64,000 nucleotides of DNA, from contig NZ_JARKIN010000001.1 of NCBI RefSeq assembly GCF_029351045.1, positions 6,725,001 through 6,789,000 on the forward strand, read 5' to 3'. The translations under genes and the position numbers were made by a program. This DNA comes from Streptomyces sp. WMMB303. GTDB taxonomy: Bacteria; Actinomycetota; Actinomycetes; Streptomycetales; Streptomycetaceae. The notes under the pieces are model-generated. The model made no database searches. It saw nothing but the letters and a program-made list of their open reading frames with translations, and was not told where the DNA came from. Of the stretch, positions 41,818 to 49,713 are shown piece by piece; within the stretch, counting starts at the first letter, position 1, and every line of letters begins with the position of its first letter.

Positions 41818-43530
41818 ATGGAGACGCACCGCCACCGGGGCCCGCGTGCGGGCCTGAGCCGGAGCCTGCTCGGCGGCCCGGGCCGGGGCCATGGCTGGGC
41901 AGTCGGCGCAGGCGTGGGCGCAGGCGCGGGTGCGGCGGGGGCCGGCGGGAGCACCGAAGGGGTACGTGCCGCCCTCGGCAGGACCTTCAGCGCCTGGGAC
42001 CGCGCTCTCTTCCGCAGCGTCGCGCAGCGCCACTGGCCGCGCGGCGAACGGGTACTGCCGCGGCTGAGCCGCACCGCCGACCACAGCAAGCTGTGGCTGG
42101 GCACCGCGGCGGCCATCGCGCTCTCCGGAGTGGGCGGGCCCGGTGCCCGGCGGGGTGCGCTGCGCGGCCTGGCGTCGGTCGCGGTGACCTCCGCGGTGGT
42201 CAACACCGTCGGCAAGGGCGCCTTCGGCCGCTCCCGCCCCCTGCTGGACGAGGTACCGGTGATACGGCGGCTCAAGCGGCTGCCGACCAGCACCTCCTTC
42301 CCCTCCGGCCACGCTGCCTCGGCGGCCGCGTTCGCCACCGCGGTGACGCTGGAGTCGCGGGGCTGGGGCGCGGCGGTGCTGCCGGTCGCCGCGTCGGTCG
42401 CGTTCTCCCGCGTCTACACCGGCGTCCACTACCCCAGTGACGTGCTGGCCGGCGCGGCGATCGGTACCGCGGCCGCCTTCGGGGTACGCGCCGTACTGGA
42501 CGCGCGGCGTCAGGTACCGCCCGCGCAGCCTCTGGTGGAGGCTCCGGCACTGCCCGCGGGGCGGGGTCTGTCGGTCGTGGTCAACCCGGGTTCGGGGTCG
42601 GCGGCGTCCGCACGCGAGATCGGTGAGGCCCTGCCGGAGGCCCGGGTGGTGCGCTGGGATCCGGACGCCGAGGAACTGCCGGACCTGCTCGCCGCGGAGG
42701 CGCGGCGCGCGGCCGAGGAGGGCGGCGCGCTGGGCGTGTTCGGCGGCGACGGCACGGTCAGCGCCGCGGCCCGCGCCGCGCTGGCACATCAGGTGCCGCT
42801 CGCGGTACTGCCCGGCGGCACCCTCAACCACCTCGCCCTCGACCTGGGTATCGGCACCTGCGCCGACCTGGCCGACGCGGTCGGCTCCGGCCACGCCATC
42901 GCCGTCGACCTGGCCCGGTTCGCCCCGCCGCACCGGTTCGCGCAGACCGTGGCGCACGCCGAGGCGCGGGACGCGGAGAGCCCCGGTCCGCGCGAGCCCG
43001 GCTACTTCGTGAACACCTTCAGCCTGGGCGCGTACGGCGACCTGGTCGAGGTACGGGACCGCTGGCGGCACCGCGTCGGACCATGGGCGGCCGGACTGGC
43101 CGCGGCAGTGCATGTGCTGCGCCACTCGCGCCCGTTCGAGGTGCGGGTGAACGGGCGCCCGCAGTCGCTGTGGCTGCTGTTCGTCGGCAACTGCTCGTAC
43201 CACACCGTCGGCGGCGGCCCCGGCGGAGCGCGGCGCTTCAACCTCGCCGACGGGATGCTGGACATCCACCTCGTCCGGGCCGGACGCTGGGCCCGCACCC
43301 GGCTGGTGGCCTCTTCGCTCGCCGGGGTCCTGCACCGCTCGCCGGTCCACGCCGCCGCGCGCGGACGCCGACTGCACCTGGCCGGGATACCGGACGGCAC
43401 GCTGTGCTCGTACGACGGCGAGACGGCGCCCGCGGCCCCGAGCCTGCTCATCGACAAGCCCGCCACGTCGCTGACCGTCTACCGCCCCCTCCCGGCGTGG
43501 CTGAGCGGCTCGTCCCTGCCGGACGGCTGA
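41818..43530 (+). CDS. PAP2-diacylglycerol kinase fusion protein
   Basis: Residues 50-230 form a PAP2 phosphatase with KGAFGRSRPLLDE, FPSGHAASAAAFATA and SRVYTGVHYPSDVLAGAA. Residues 245-560 form a DAGK-type lipid kinase: LSVVVNPGSGSAASA, FGGDGTVSAAARAAL, LPGGTLNHLALDLG, GYFVNTFSLGAYGDLVEVRD, and LADGMLDIHLVR. Such fusions occur in actinobacteria and may act on phosphatidate/diacylglycerol or polyprenyl phosphates. The N-terminal 45 residues are Gly/Ala-rich. GAGGGG precedes the ATG. Confidence 0.9.
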   Translation: METHRHRGPRAGLSRSLLGGPGRGHGWAVGAGVGAGAGAAGAGGSTEGVRAALGRTFSAWDRALFRSVAQRHWPRGERVLPRLSRTADHSKLWLGTAAAIALSGVGGPGARRGALRGLASVAVTSAVVNTVGKGAFGRSRPLLDEVPVIRRLKRLPTSTSFPSGHAASAAAFATAVTLESRGWGAAVLPVAASVAFSRVYTGVHYPSDVLAGAAIGTAAAFGVRAVLDARRQVPPAQPLVEAPALPAGRGLSVVVNPGSGSAASAREIGEALPEARVVRWDPDAEELPDLLAAEARRAAEEGGALGVFGGDGTVSAAARAALAHQVPLAVLPGGTLNHLALDLGIGTCADLADAVGSGHAIAVDLARFAPPHRFAQTVAHAEARDAESPGPREPGYFVNTFSLGAYGDLVEVRDRWRHRVGPWAAGLAAAVHVLRHSRPFEVRVNGRPQSLWLLFVGNCSYHTVGGGPGGARRFNLADGMLDIHLVRAGRWARTRLVASSLAGVLHRSPVHAAARGRRLHLAGIPDGTLCSYDGETAPAAPSLLIDKPATSLTVYRPLPAWLSGSSLPDG

Positions 43531-43680
43531 CAGCGCTGCCCCGGAACACGCATGGTGCGCTGTTCGGAGGCCGACGTCCCCCGGAGGGCCGGGCCGTACC
43601 GGTATCGGACCGGCATCGGCTCGGCCGTCCGGCGAGGCACGAGCGCGGATCCGGCGCTGCCGGCCGACGTCGGCCCCCGG

Positions 43681-43725
43681 GGCTCCTGCGGCTCCCGCGG
43701 CTCCCGCGGCTCCCGCGGCTCCCGC
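43681..43725. repeat. five 9-bp GGCTCCCGC tandem repeats
   Basis: Five consecutive 9-bp units (first copy with one change) lie between two convergent genes, starting 150 bp after the stop of the lipid-kinase gene and ending 8 bp before the stop of the CAP gene. No coding role is seen. Confidence 0.75.
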
Positions 43726-43732
43726 GCGAGGG

Positions 43733-44506
43733 TCAGCGGGCGGTGCCGAAGTCCTGGGTCCAGTAGTGACCGGGCTGGGCGTGACCGACGCCGATCTCCT
43801 CGAAGTCACAGTTCAGGATGTTGGCCCGGTGGCCGGAGCTGTTCATCCAGCCCTCCATGACACTCTCGGGCGAGGAGTAGCCGTAGGCCACGTTCTCCCC
43901 GTAGGTGCTCCAGGAGTATCCGGCGCGCTCGATGCGCTCATCGGGGGACGAACCGTCGGACCCGGTGTGGGACATGTTCTTGTGCGCCGCCATGTCCTCG
44001 CTGTGGGCCTGGGCGGCCTTGGTCAGCTTGTCGTCGACCGTCACCCGCTTGCAGCCGGCCTTTGCGCGCTCCTTGTTCACCAGCGCGACGATCTGGTCCT
44101 GCAGACCGGAGGAACCGGAGTCCGCGGGCGTCGTGGTCGACTCGGGGGCGGTGGAGGAGGGCGCCGTGGGCTTGGTGGGGGCCTTCTTCGTGGGCTTGGC
44201 CGAGGCGCTGCGGGTGGGGGCGGCCGTGGCGTGGTGGGACGGCTCGGAGCGGTCGCCGCGGTGCTCGGAACGGTCGCCGCGGTGTGTGAAGGTGCCGCCG
44301 CGGTGCTTCGCGTCGTCGCCGTCCCGGTCTGCGGCGGCGTGACCGCGGTGCTGCGCGGTCGGCTCGGCGCCGGCCTGGGAACCCTTGTCCTCCTGCCCGT
44401 CCAGGCAGGCCATGGCGACCGAGGGCACGCCCAGGGCGGCGACGGCCACGGCTCCGATGACCAGCTTCCGATGGTGTATCCGTTTGCTGTTGCGGTGCTT
44501 GCTCAT
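43733..44506 (-). CDS. secreted CAP/SCP domain protein
   Basis: The 257-residue protein has a signal peptide (KLVIGAVAVAALGVPSVAMA). A His/Asp/Arg-rich low-complexity region follows (HRGDRSEHRGDRSEPSHH), then a Lys/Pro/Thr/Ser linker. The CAP domain starts about residue 130: ALVNKERAKAGCKRVTVDD, AQAHSEDMAAHKNMSHTGSD, GYSWSTYGENVAYG, MNSSGHRANILNCDFEEIGV. The CAP His/Glu pocket residues are present. Exported CAP proteins in Streptomyces are of unknown function. GAGGT precedes ATG 44506; another start four codons upstream is possible. Confidence 0.88.
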   Translation of the reverse strand: MSKHRNSKRIHHRKLVIGAVAVAALGVPSVAMACLDGQEDKGSQAGAEPTAQHRGHAAADRDGDDAKHRGGTFTHRGDRSEHRGDRSEPSHHATAAPTRSASAKPTKKAPTKPTAPSSTAPESTTTPADSGSSGLQDQIVALVNKERAKAGCKRVTVDDKLTKAAQAHSEDMAAHKNMSHTGSDGSSPDERIERAGYSWSTYGENVAYGYSSPESVMEGWMNSSGHRANILNCDFEEIGVGHAQPGHYWTQDFGTAR

Positions 44507-45050
44507 GCCTGACCTCATTCGTGATCGTGCGGCACGCCCTCTCCCCCTTGGTCCGGCGAGGCACACGGCATGGCGTGCACGAGCCACCGGGGGCGTCTTG
44601 CAGGGCGACATTCTTAGACCCGCCGAAGTAGGGGAGCAACACGCGTTCGGCCCCGGCGAGGTGTGTGGCGGCGGCCCCCGGCTTGCGGTGCGCGGCAATG
44701 CGTGCTGGTGCCCCTTCACACGTCCTCGACAGGGCTGTCACGCCGTCAGAACACCTGGATACGGGCGCCGGGACACCCCGGCCCGGGGAACCATCCGGAC
44801 TGCATCGCACATGTCCAGCAGAGCGCCGAAAACCCTCCTATGTCGGCCGGGAGGTATCGCCCCGCACATACCTTTTGATCCGCGCGGTGCTGTGATGGAC
44901 ATCACGCCGTGAAGGGGTGTGAGACGACTCGGCGGTCCGTGAACGACATGCCGCCCCCGGCGAGTTCGTCATAACCCGGCCCCGCACCGGAGCACGAGAC
45001 TTCCACAGCGACAGCCCCGCTTCGATCCAACATTCCGTGAATTCAGGATC
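44507..45050. other. 544-bp divergent intergenic region
   Basis: This gap lies between the CAP gene and the CmtR-like gene, which face away from each other. No gene is supportable. I looked for a c-di-AMP (ydaO) riboswitch before the CAP gene, because such elements precede cell-wall genes in Streptomyces, and saw no convincing match. Near the right end, ATTC-CGT-GAAT (45033-45043) is a short dyad 7 bases before the CmtR-like start and may be its operator. Confidence 0.4.
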
Positions 45051-45404
45051 ATGTGTACTATCGGGAAGGTGCTGACACTCGCTGCCGACATCGACGTACT
45101 GGCGCGGTTCGGCCGCGCCCTGGCCGACCCCATCCGCTGCCGCATCCTGCTCGCCCTGCGCGAGGCTCCGGCCTATCCGTCCGAGCTCGCCGACGCCCTC
45201 GGGATCTCCCGTACCCGGCTGTCGAACCACCTGGCCTGCCTGCGCGACTGCGGACTGGTCACCACCGTCGCGGACGGCCGCCGTACCCGCTACGAACTCG
45301 CCGACGCACGGCTCGGACACGCCCTGGACGACCTGCACACCGCCGTGGTCGCCGTCCACACGGACCGCACCTGCCCGGACGCCGCCGAGAAGGGCTGCTG
45401 CTGA
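45051..45404 (+). CDS. CmtR-like ArsR-family metal sensor
   Basis: The 117-residue repressor closely follows Mycobacterium tuberculosis CmtR as I recall it: [60 protein letters not shown]. Cys63 and Cys67 in the recognition helix and Cys108 near the end match the CmtR Cd/Pb ligands C57, C61 and C102; the extra GCC at the C-terminus adds two more. It directly precedes a CDF-family exporter gene, which it probably represses until Cd(II), Pb(II) or Zn(II) binds. A short dyad lies upstream. Confidence 0.88.
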   Translation: MCTIGKVLTLAADIDVLARFGRALADPIRCRILLALREAPAYPSELADALGISRTRLSNHLACLRDCGLVTTVADGRRTRYELADARLGHALDDLHTAVVAVHTDRTCPDAAEKGCC

Positions 45405-46145
45405 ATGGCCGCGACGTCCCTCGACCCCGGCCCGGCCCGCCGCGAAGTCCTCACCCGCCGCATACGCCTCCTGGTCGCCGCGACCCTCGCCTACAACACC
45501 GTCGAGGCCGCCGTGGCGCTCACCGCCGGGAGCATGGCCTCCTCCACGGCGCTGATCGGCTTCGGGCTCGACTCCGTCATCGAGGTCTCCTCCGCGGCGG
45601 CCGTCGCCTGGCAGTTCTCCGCCCGCGACCACGCGGCCCGGGAGGCCCGCGAACGGCGCGCCCTGCGCGTCATCGCCCTCTCCTTCTTCGCCCTGGCGCT
45701 CTACGTCAGCGTCGACTCGCTCCGCGCCCTGACCGGCAGCGGCGAAGCCGGCCACTCGATCCCGGGCATCGTCCTCGCCGCCCTGTCCCTGGCCGTCATG
45801 CCGTTCCTGTCCGCAGCACAACGCAGAACCGGGCGCGAACTCGGCTCCGCCACCGCGGTCGCCGACTCCAAACAGACCCTGCTGTGCACCTACCTCTCCG
45901 CCGTCGTCCTGCTGGGCCTGCTCGCCAACTGGCTGCTCGGCTGGTCCTGGGCCGACCCGGTCGCAGCCCTCACCGTCGCCGCCCTCGCCGTCAAAGAGGG
46001 CCGCGACGCCTGGCAGGGCAAAGGCTGCTGCGCACCCGCCGCCCCGGCCGCGGCACCCGCCGCCCCGGCCGCGGCACCCGACGCCGCCGGACGGCACCCG
46101 GCACCCGACACCTGCGGCTGCGGGCCGGGGTGCGCCTGCTGCTGA
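45405..46145 (+). CDS. cation diffusion facilitator with Cys-rich tail
   Basis: The 246-residue membrane protein has six helices and CDF features: [40 protein letters not shown] with the paired acidic residues, and [19 protein letters not shown]. The Asp/Ser pattern differs from classical HxxxD zinc sites. The last 50 residues are not a normal CDF cytoplasmic domain: GKGCC, Ala/Pro repeats, then [10 protein letters not shown]. That tail probably binds a soft metal. It starts one base after the CmtR-like gene, so the pair forms a metal-efflux operon. Confidence 0.82.
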   Translation: MAATSLDPGPARREVLTRRIRLLVAATLAYNTVEAAVALTAGSMASSTALIGFGLDSVIEVSSAAAVAWQFSARDHAAREARERRALRVIALSFFALALYVSVDSLRALTGSGEAGHSIPGIVLAALSLAVMPFLSAAQRRTGRELGSATAVADSKQTLLCTYLSAVVLLGLLANWLLGWSWADPVAALTVAALAVKEGRDAWQGKGCCAPAAPAAAPAAPAAAPDAAGRHPAPDTCGCGPGCACC

Positions 46146-46264
46146 GCCACGCCCGGCCTTCCCGACGCCCGTACGGCCATGAACGCGGACCCGGACCTGC
46201 CCAACCGGCTCCCGTCCGGCATCCGGTCCGGAAACGTCCCCTCCCGACCAGTAAGGTGCCTGCC

Positions 46265-46600
46265 GTGCTCGCCGCCCGCTCCATCGCCCTGTTCGCCGTC
46301 GCCGCCCTGTTCGAGATCGGAGGGGCCTGGCTGGTCTGGCAGGGCCTGCGGGAGCACAAGGGCTGGCTCTGGATCGGCGCGGGCGTCGTCGCCCTCGGCC
46401 TGTACGGCGTCGTCGCCACCTTCCAGAACGACGACCACTTCGGCCGCATCCTCGCCGCATACGGCGGCATCTTCGTCGCCGGATCCCTCGCCTGGGGCAT
46501 GGCCGCCGACGGCTACCGCCCCGACCGCTACGACATCATCGGCGCCCTGATCTGCCTCGCCGGCATGGCCGTCATCATGTACGCCCCCCGCGGCCGCTGA
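46265..46600 (+). CDS. YnfA/UPF0060 small membrane protein
   Basis: The 111-residue protein has four membrane helices ([79 protein letters not shown]), the UPF0060/YnfA signature. Members resemble small multidrug resistance proteins. The start is a GTG with AAGGTG upstream. It may belong to the same metal-stress cluster as the two upstream genes, 119 bp away. Confidence 0.9.
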   Translation: MLAARSIALFAVAALFEIGGAWLVWQGLREHKGWLWIGAGVVALGLYGVVATFQNDDHFGRILAAYGGIFVAGSLAWGMAADGYRPDRYDIIGALICLAGMAVIMYAPRGR

Positions 46601-46945
46601 CCCCTCGCGGGTGCCACCGCACCTCTGCCGCCGCCCGGCTGACTCTCCCGGACGATGGCCGCGACCTGGAGACCACTGCTCCTCCGGGCCCCGTCCGGCC
46701 CCGTCCGCCGAAACTCCCGGCCGTCGGACGGACGGCGCCGAGAGCGAGCGGGACCCAGCCGGGCCTGCCGGCCCGGACGGCAACAGCCTGCGGGCTCCGA
46801 GCGGGGACCCGGAAGCGGGTGGGCCGCCGCGACGGGTCAACCGACGCGAGCGCCATTGTGGAACCCCAGACCGCCGTGCTCCTCGACCGCAAGCGATGGT
46901 GAGCCGAGCCCCGCTGCCTTCGGACGGTGGAGTTCTTCGGCATGA
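46601..46945. other. 345-bp gap without a supportable gene
   Basis: Open frames here are Arg/Pro-rich and have no motif. The gap lies between the convergent YnfA and methyltransferase genes. It could mark the boundary of an island that reaches to tRNA-Lys, but I found no repeat of the tRNA 3' end. Confidence 0.4.
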
Positions 46946-47698
46946 CTACTCAGGACGTCGCCCGACAGCGAGCAGATGCGAACTGGCGGCCAACAGATCC
47001 GGGTAGGGCTCGGCCATCCGGGCCGCCGTCAACGTTGACTCGAACAGCTCCGACCCGATCACCGACTCTCCGGTGTACTGCTCAGTGGCCTTGAGCATGG
47101 CCCAGGTCGGGCCCTCGATCCCGAACACTTCAGCGTCCTCGAACCCGGCCTCGGCTACTTCGTCGCGCAGCTCGGCACCGCTGTGGAAGTAGGCCGCAGT
47201 GAACGACTTCTTCCCGTCATGAATGCGGCTGGCAAGGATGCTCTCGATACTGCGGCGGACGCCGTCCTTGTAGAGATGTGCGAATGCCGTGTGCTCGAAC
47301 AAGGAGGCGTAACGGTTGATCCCGGCGGCGGCGATCAGGCCGCCCCGTCGCACCACCCTGTATGCCTCGGCGAGTGCTGTGTCCCGATCGCTGCGCTCAA
47401 GCAGATGGTAGAGCGGACCCAGGACCAGGACAGCGTCGTACTTCGCGTCCGGCTCGCGCAGGTCACGAGCGTCACCCAGCTCCGCGTTCGTGGCCACCTG
47501 CCGCGCGGCATCGACGTGGCGCGGCACGGGATCGACGACGTTCACCATGTAGCCGTCCTTGACCAACCACCGGGCATGGACACCAGGCCCTCCACCCACG
47601 TCGAGGACGGCGGCTGGCGCAGGCGGCAGGTGACGACGCAGCAACTCTTGGGTGCGCAGCATCTCCAGGCGGCCGTCCGCCGAGGCCGACAGGCGCAC
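46946..47698 (-). CDS. class I SAM-dependent methyltransferase
   Basis: The protein carries SADGRLEMLRTQELLRRHLP, motif I VLDVGGGPGVHARWLV, motif II VVDPVPRHVDAA, and YDAVLVLGPLYHLLERSDRD, a common small-molecule methyltransferase type. The start is uncertain: GTG 47698 is the last candidate before the conserved part and gives 250 residues, but only a poor ribosome site (GATGAG) is near. A start further upstream is possible because the frame stays open. It faces two small zinc-ribbon genes on the plus strand. The substrate is unknown. Confidence 0.78.
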   Translation of the reverse strand: MRLSASADGRLEMLRTQELLRRHLPPAPAAVLDVGGGPGVHARWLVKDGYMVNVVDPVPRHVDAARQVATNAELGDARDLREPDAKYDAVLVLGPLYHLLERSDRDTALAEAYRVVRRGGLIAAAGINRYASLFEHTAFAHLYKDGVRRSIESILASRIHDGKKSFTAAYFHSGAELRDEVAEAGFEDAEVFGIEGPTWAMLKATEQYTGESVIGSELFESTLTAARMAEPYPDLLAASSHLLAVGRRPE

Positions 47699-47882
47699 GG
47701 ACTCATCGACGGTGTCCCCACCGCGTGGGAACCCGTCGGTGAACCGGCTGCGCCTGCGTGTCTCCCGCGACGGCGGCCGCACCGGGAGCAGGCAACGCAC
47801 ACTCCGCGGCGGCAGGCGCTGCCCGGTCACCTCGGCGTGGCCGCCCTGCGCGTGCCCGCGCTGCCGGCCAGGGGCGCCCGCG

Positions 47883-48050
47883 ATGCCGACTGAACCCGCG
47901 GCACCCATCGCTCGGCGCGGCACCTGGTACGGCGCCTGCCCGCGGTGCCAGAAGCCGCTCAGCCCCACGTCCGGCACCGACGACCAGGGCCGCGTCGTCA
48001 GCATCCGCTGCCGCGAGTGCGACTCCCCGAAGGACAAGCCCCGTGCCTGA
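47883..48050 (+). CDS. small double-CxxC zinc-ribbon-like protein
   Basis: The 55-residue product has GACPRCQKPLS and later RCRECDSPKDKPRA, two CxxC knuckles 24 residues apart that would form a zinc ribbon. It overlaps the next gene by 8 bases. I do not recognise a family. The overlap with a second Cys-rich gene supports it being real, despite its size and the lack of a strong ribosome site. Confidence 0.5.
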   Translation: MPTEPAAPIARRGTWYGACPRCQKPLSPTSGTDDQGRVVSIRCRECDSPKDKPRA

Positions 48051-48300
48051 CAACCCCGACAGTCCCGTCCAGTCCCTGCGCCGGCTCGGACGCCAGGTCG
48101 TGAGCCGCTGCGTGCGGTGTCACCGCTCCGGAACGGTGGTCGTGTTCGAGACCTCCGGCGGCAGCGGCGGCAGCCTCGAAGGGGCCCCCGGCTCCGGGCC
48201 ACTGACGGGCCGCCTCTATGCCTGCGAGCCGCACGCCGACGAGATCGCCCGCGAGGACGCAGCGCGACGAACACGCCGCCCATACGGGAGGACACGATGA
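48043..48300 (+). CDS. small CxxC protein
   Basis: The 85-residue product starts at the GTG inside the upstream stop region and has SRCVRCHRSGTVVVFETSGG, then a Gly/Ser linker and LYACEPHADEIAREDAARR. A Cys-x2-Cys knuckle plus a later Cys and His could bind zinc. The stop overlaps the start of the next frame by ATGA. The family is not recognised. The three small frames in a row suggest one transcript of a mobile-island type. Confidence 0.55.
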   Translation: MPDNPDSPVQSLRRLGRQVVSRCVRCHRSGTVVVFETSGGSGGSLEGAPGSGPLTGRLYACEPHADEIAREDAARRTRRPYGRTR

Positions 48301-48600
48301 CCAGCAAACGGCGAGCGTTACGGCGCAGTGTGATCCGCCGCACCGGAGTCGCCCTGCCAGACCAGGCCGGCAACCGGGCGGAGCGCCGGGCAGCCGAGCG
48401 CGCACTTCGCCCTGTGCCGGCTGTACAACGAGGGCCGCTACAAGCACCATGCCCCGCTGATCCAGCGCCGCGGCGACGGCACCGTGCTGCGCACCGCCGA
48501 CGCCATCCGCGCGAACGGCTTCACTCCGGACGAAGAGCTGTGGGCCGTCGACGGGGCGAACTGCTCGCCCTGCGACGACAAGGCGCCCGACAGCCACTGA
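48297..48600 (+). pseudogene. small gene interrupted by a frameshift
   Basis: The frame starts at the ATG overlapping the upstream stop, MTSKRRALRRSVIRRTGVAL, and is convincing through NRAERRAAERA. It then becomes Arg/Pro-rich nonsense. In the +1 frame, from about 48400 to the TGA at 48598-48600, the text HFALCRLYNEGRYKHHAPLI and ANGFTPDEELWAVDG reads like ordinary protein. A frameshift near 48398 would join them into a protein of about 100 residues. This is either a real mutation, a sequencing error, or much less likely a programmed shift. Confidence 0.6.
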
Positions 48601-48666
48601 CGCCCGATACAGTGCCCGCCCCGGTGGCACCCACCGGGGCGGGCATGCCGCCGAAAGGACACTCAC

Positions 48667-49317
48667 GTGCCGGTACCGCACGACATCGCCGCCGAGACCG
48701 AACTGTGGAACAGCTACGCCGAGTCCGCCTTCGACCCGGAGGCCGAGCCCGCCTTCCGCTGGACCCAGTACAAGGACCACGGCCCCGGCCCCGAACTCCT
48801 CGGCACCCCCTCGACCGCACTGGAGATCGGATGCGGCACCGGCCGCGCAGCGGCCTACCTCGCCCTGCACGGGGTGCAGACGACCGGCCTGGATCTCTCG
48901 CCGGTCATGGTCAAGAAGCTCGCCGAACGATGGAGCAGCACCGGAGCAACCTTCGTGCAGGGCGAAGTCCTGGAACACCTCGCCGCCACCGAGGACACCT
49001 ACGACGCGATCTACTCCATCTTCGGCTGCGCCTGGTTCGCCGACCCGGGCCGCCTCTTTCCCCTCGTCCGGGCCAGGCTCAACCCGGGCGGCGTGTTCGC
49101 CTTCTCCCAGCCGCCGGCCATCCCCGGCGCCTACGGACCCCAGGGCATGTACAAGGGCGGCTTCGCGGGACCGGCCATGTTCACGTACCGCTACAGCTTC
49201 CGGCCCCCAGTGTGGGAGCGCCTGCTGACCCGCGCAGGCTTCGCCACCGCCGAAGCCACCGTGCTGGAGCCGCGCGAAGCGGGACACATCGGGACCCTGC
49301 TCGTCACCGCACGCTGA
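48667..49317 (+). CDS. class I SAM-dependent methyltransferase
   Basis: The 216-residue protein has ELWNSYAESAFDPEAEPAFR, motif I ALEIGCGTGRAAAYLA, GLDLSPVMVKKLAERW and YDAIYSIFGCAWFADPGRLF, then LNPGGVFAFSQPPAIPGAY. The start is the GTG 48667 with GAAAGGA upstream. It lies 66 bp after the frameshifted gene and before tRNA-Lys. Streptomyces islands often carry methyltransferases of this kind. The substrate is unknown. Confidence 0.88.
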   Translation: MPVPHDIAAETELWNSYAESAFDPEAEPAFRWTQYKDHGPGPELLGTPSTALEIGCGTGRAAAYLALHGVQTTGLDLSPVMVKKLAERWSSTGATFVQGEVLEHLAATEDTYDAIYSIFGCAWFADPGRLFPLVRARLNPGGVFAFSQPPAIPGAYGPQGMYKGGFAGPAMFTYRYSFRPPVWERLLTRAGFATAEATVLEPREAGHIGTLLVTAR

Positions 49318-49488
49318 TCGCGCCGCCATCTGCGCGTCTACCCACCACGAGCGGATGGGGACCCGGCGCCGTCGAAACCTCCAGCCAGGGATCCGGCGGC
49401 GCTTTTCGCGCACGCTCACCCATGCGCACGCTGGCGCCTCGGTTGAGCAATGGTTGAGCTGATGATCTCCAGCCCCGAAAACGACTCA

Positions 49489-49521
49489 AGCCCCAGGCCA
49501 GAGATTCTCTGACCTGGGGCT
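49489..49521 (-). terminator. terminator downstream of tRNA-Lys
   Basis: AGCCCCAGG (49489-49497) pairs with CCTGGGGCT (49513-49521), with an inner AGAGA/TCTCT extension. It begins 7 bases beyond the tRNA 3' end on the minus strand. Confidence 0.75.
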
Positions 49522-49527
49522 CATCGG

Positions 49528-49600
49528 TAGGCCGTGTGGGACTCGAACCCACAACCAATGGATTAAAAGTCCACTGCTCTGCCAATTGAGCTAACGGCCC
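49528..49600 (-). tRNA. tRNA-Lys (anticodon TTT)
   Basis: On the minus strand the gene starts GGGCCGTTAGCTCAATTGGC and folds into a full cloverleaf: acceptor GGGCCGT/ACGGCCT (G-U at the top), anticodon loop CTTTTAA, and T-arm GTGGG-TTCGAGT-CCCAC. CCA is not encoded. tRNA 3' ends are frequent integration sites, and the genes to its left look accessory. Confidence 0.97.
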
Positions 49601-49713
49601 GCACCGAGCAGCATAGCCCGGAGGCCCGGCGGGCTTCGAAGGCATTCCGGGTTGAACGCCTTCGAAGCCGTGCTCGGGCACGCGTTCGGGAGGGCCGGGG
49701 CCCTCACCGAGTG

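Noticed and set aside
44507-44900. c-di-AMP (ydaO) riboswitch before the CAP-domain gene
   Set aside because: Expected from cell-wall gene leaders in Streptomyces, but the conserved blocks of that motif were not found on either strand.
46601-49600. complete integrated element at tRNA-Lys
   Set aside because: Gene content is suggestive, but no integrase and no second copy of the tRNA-Lys 3' end was found to the left.
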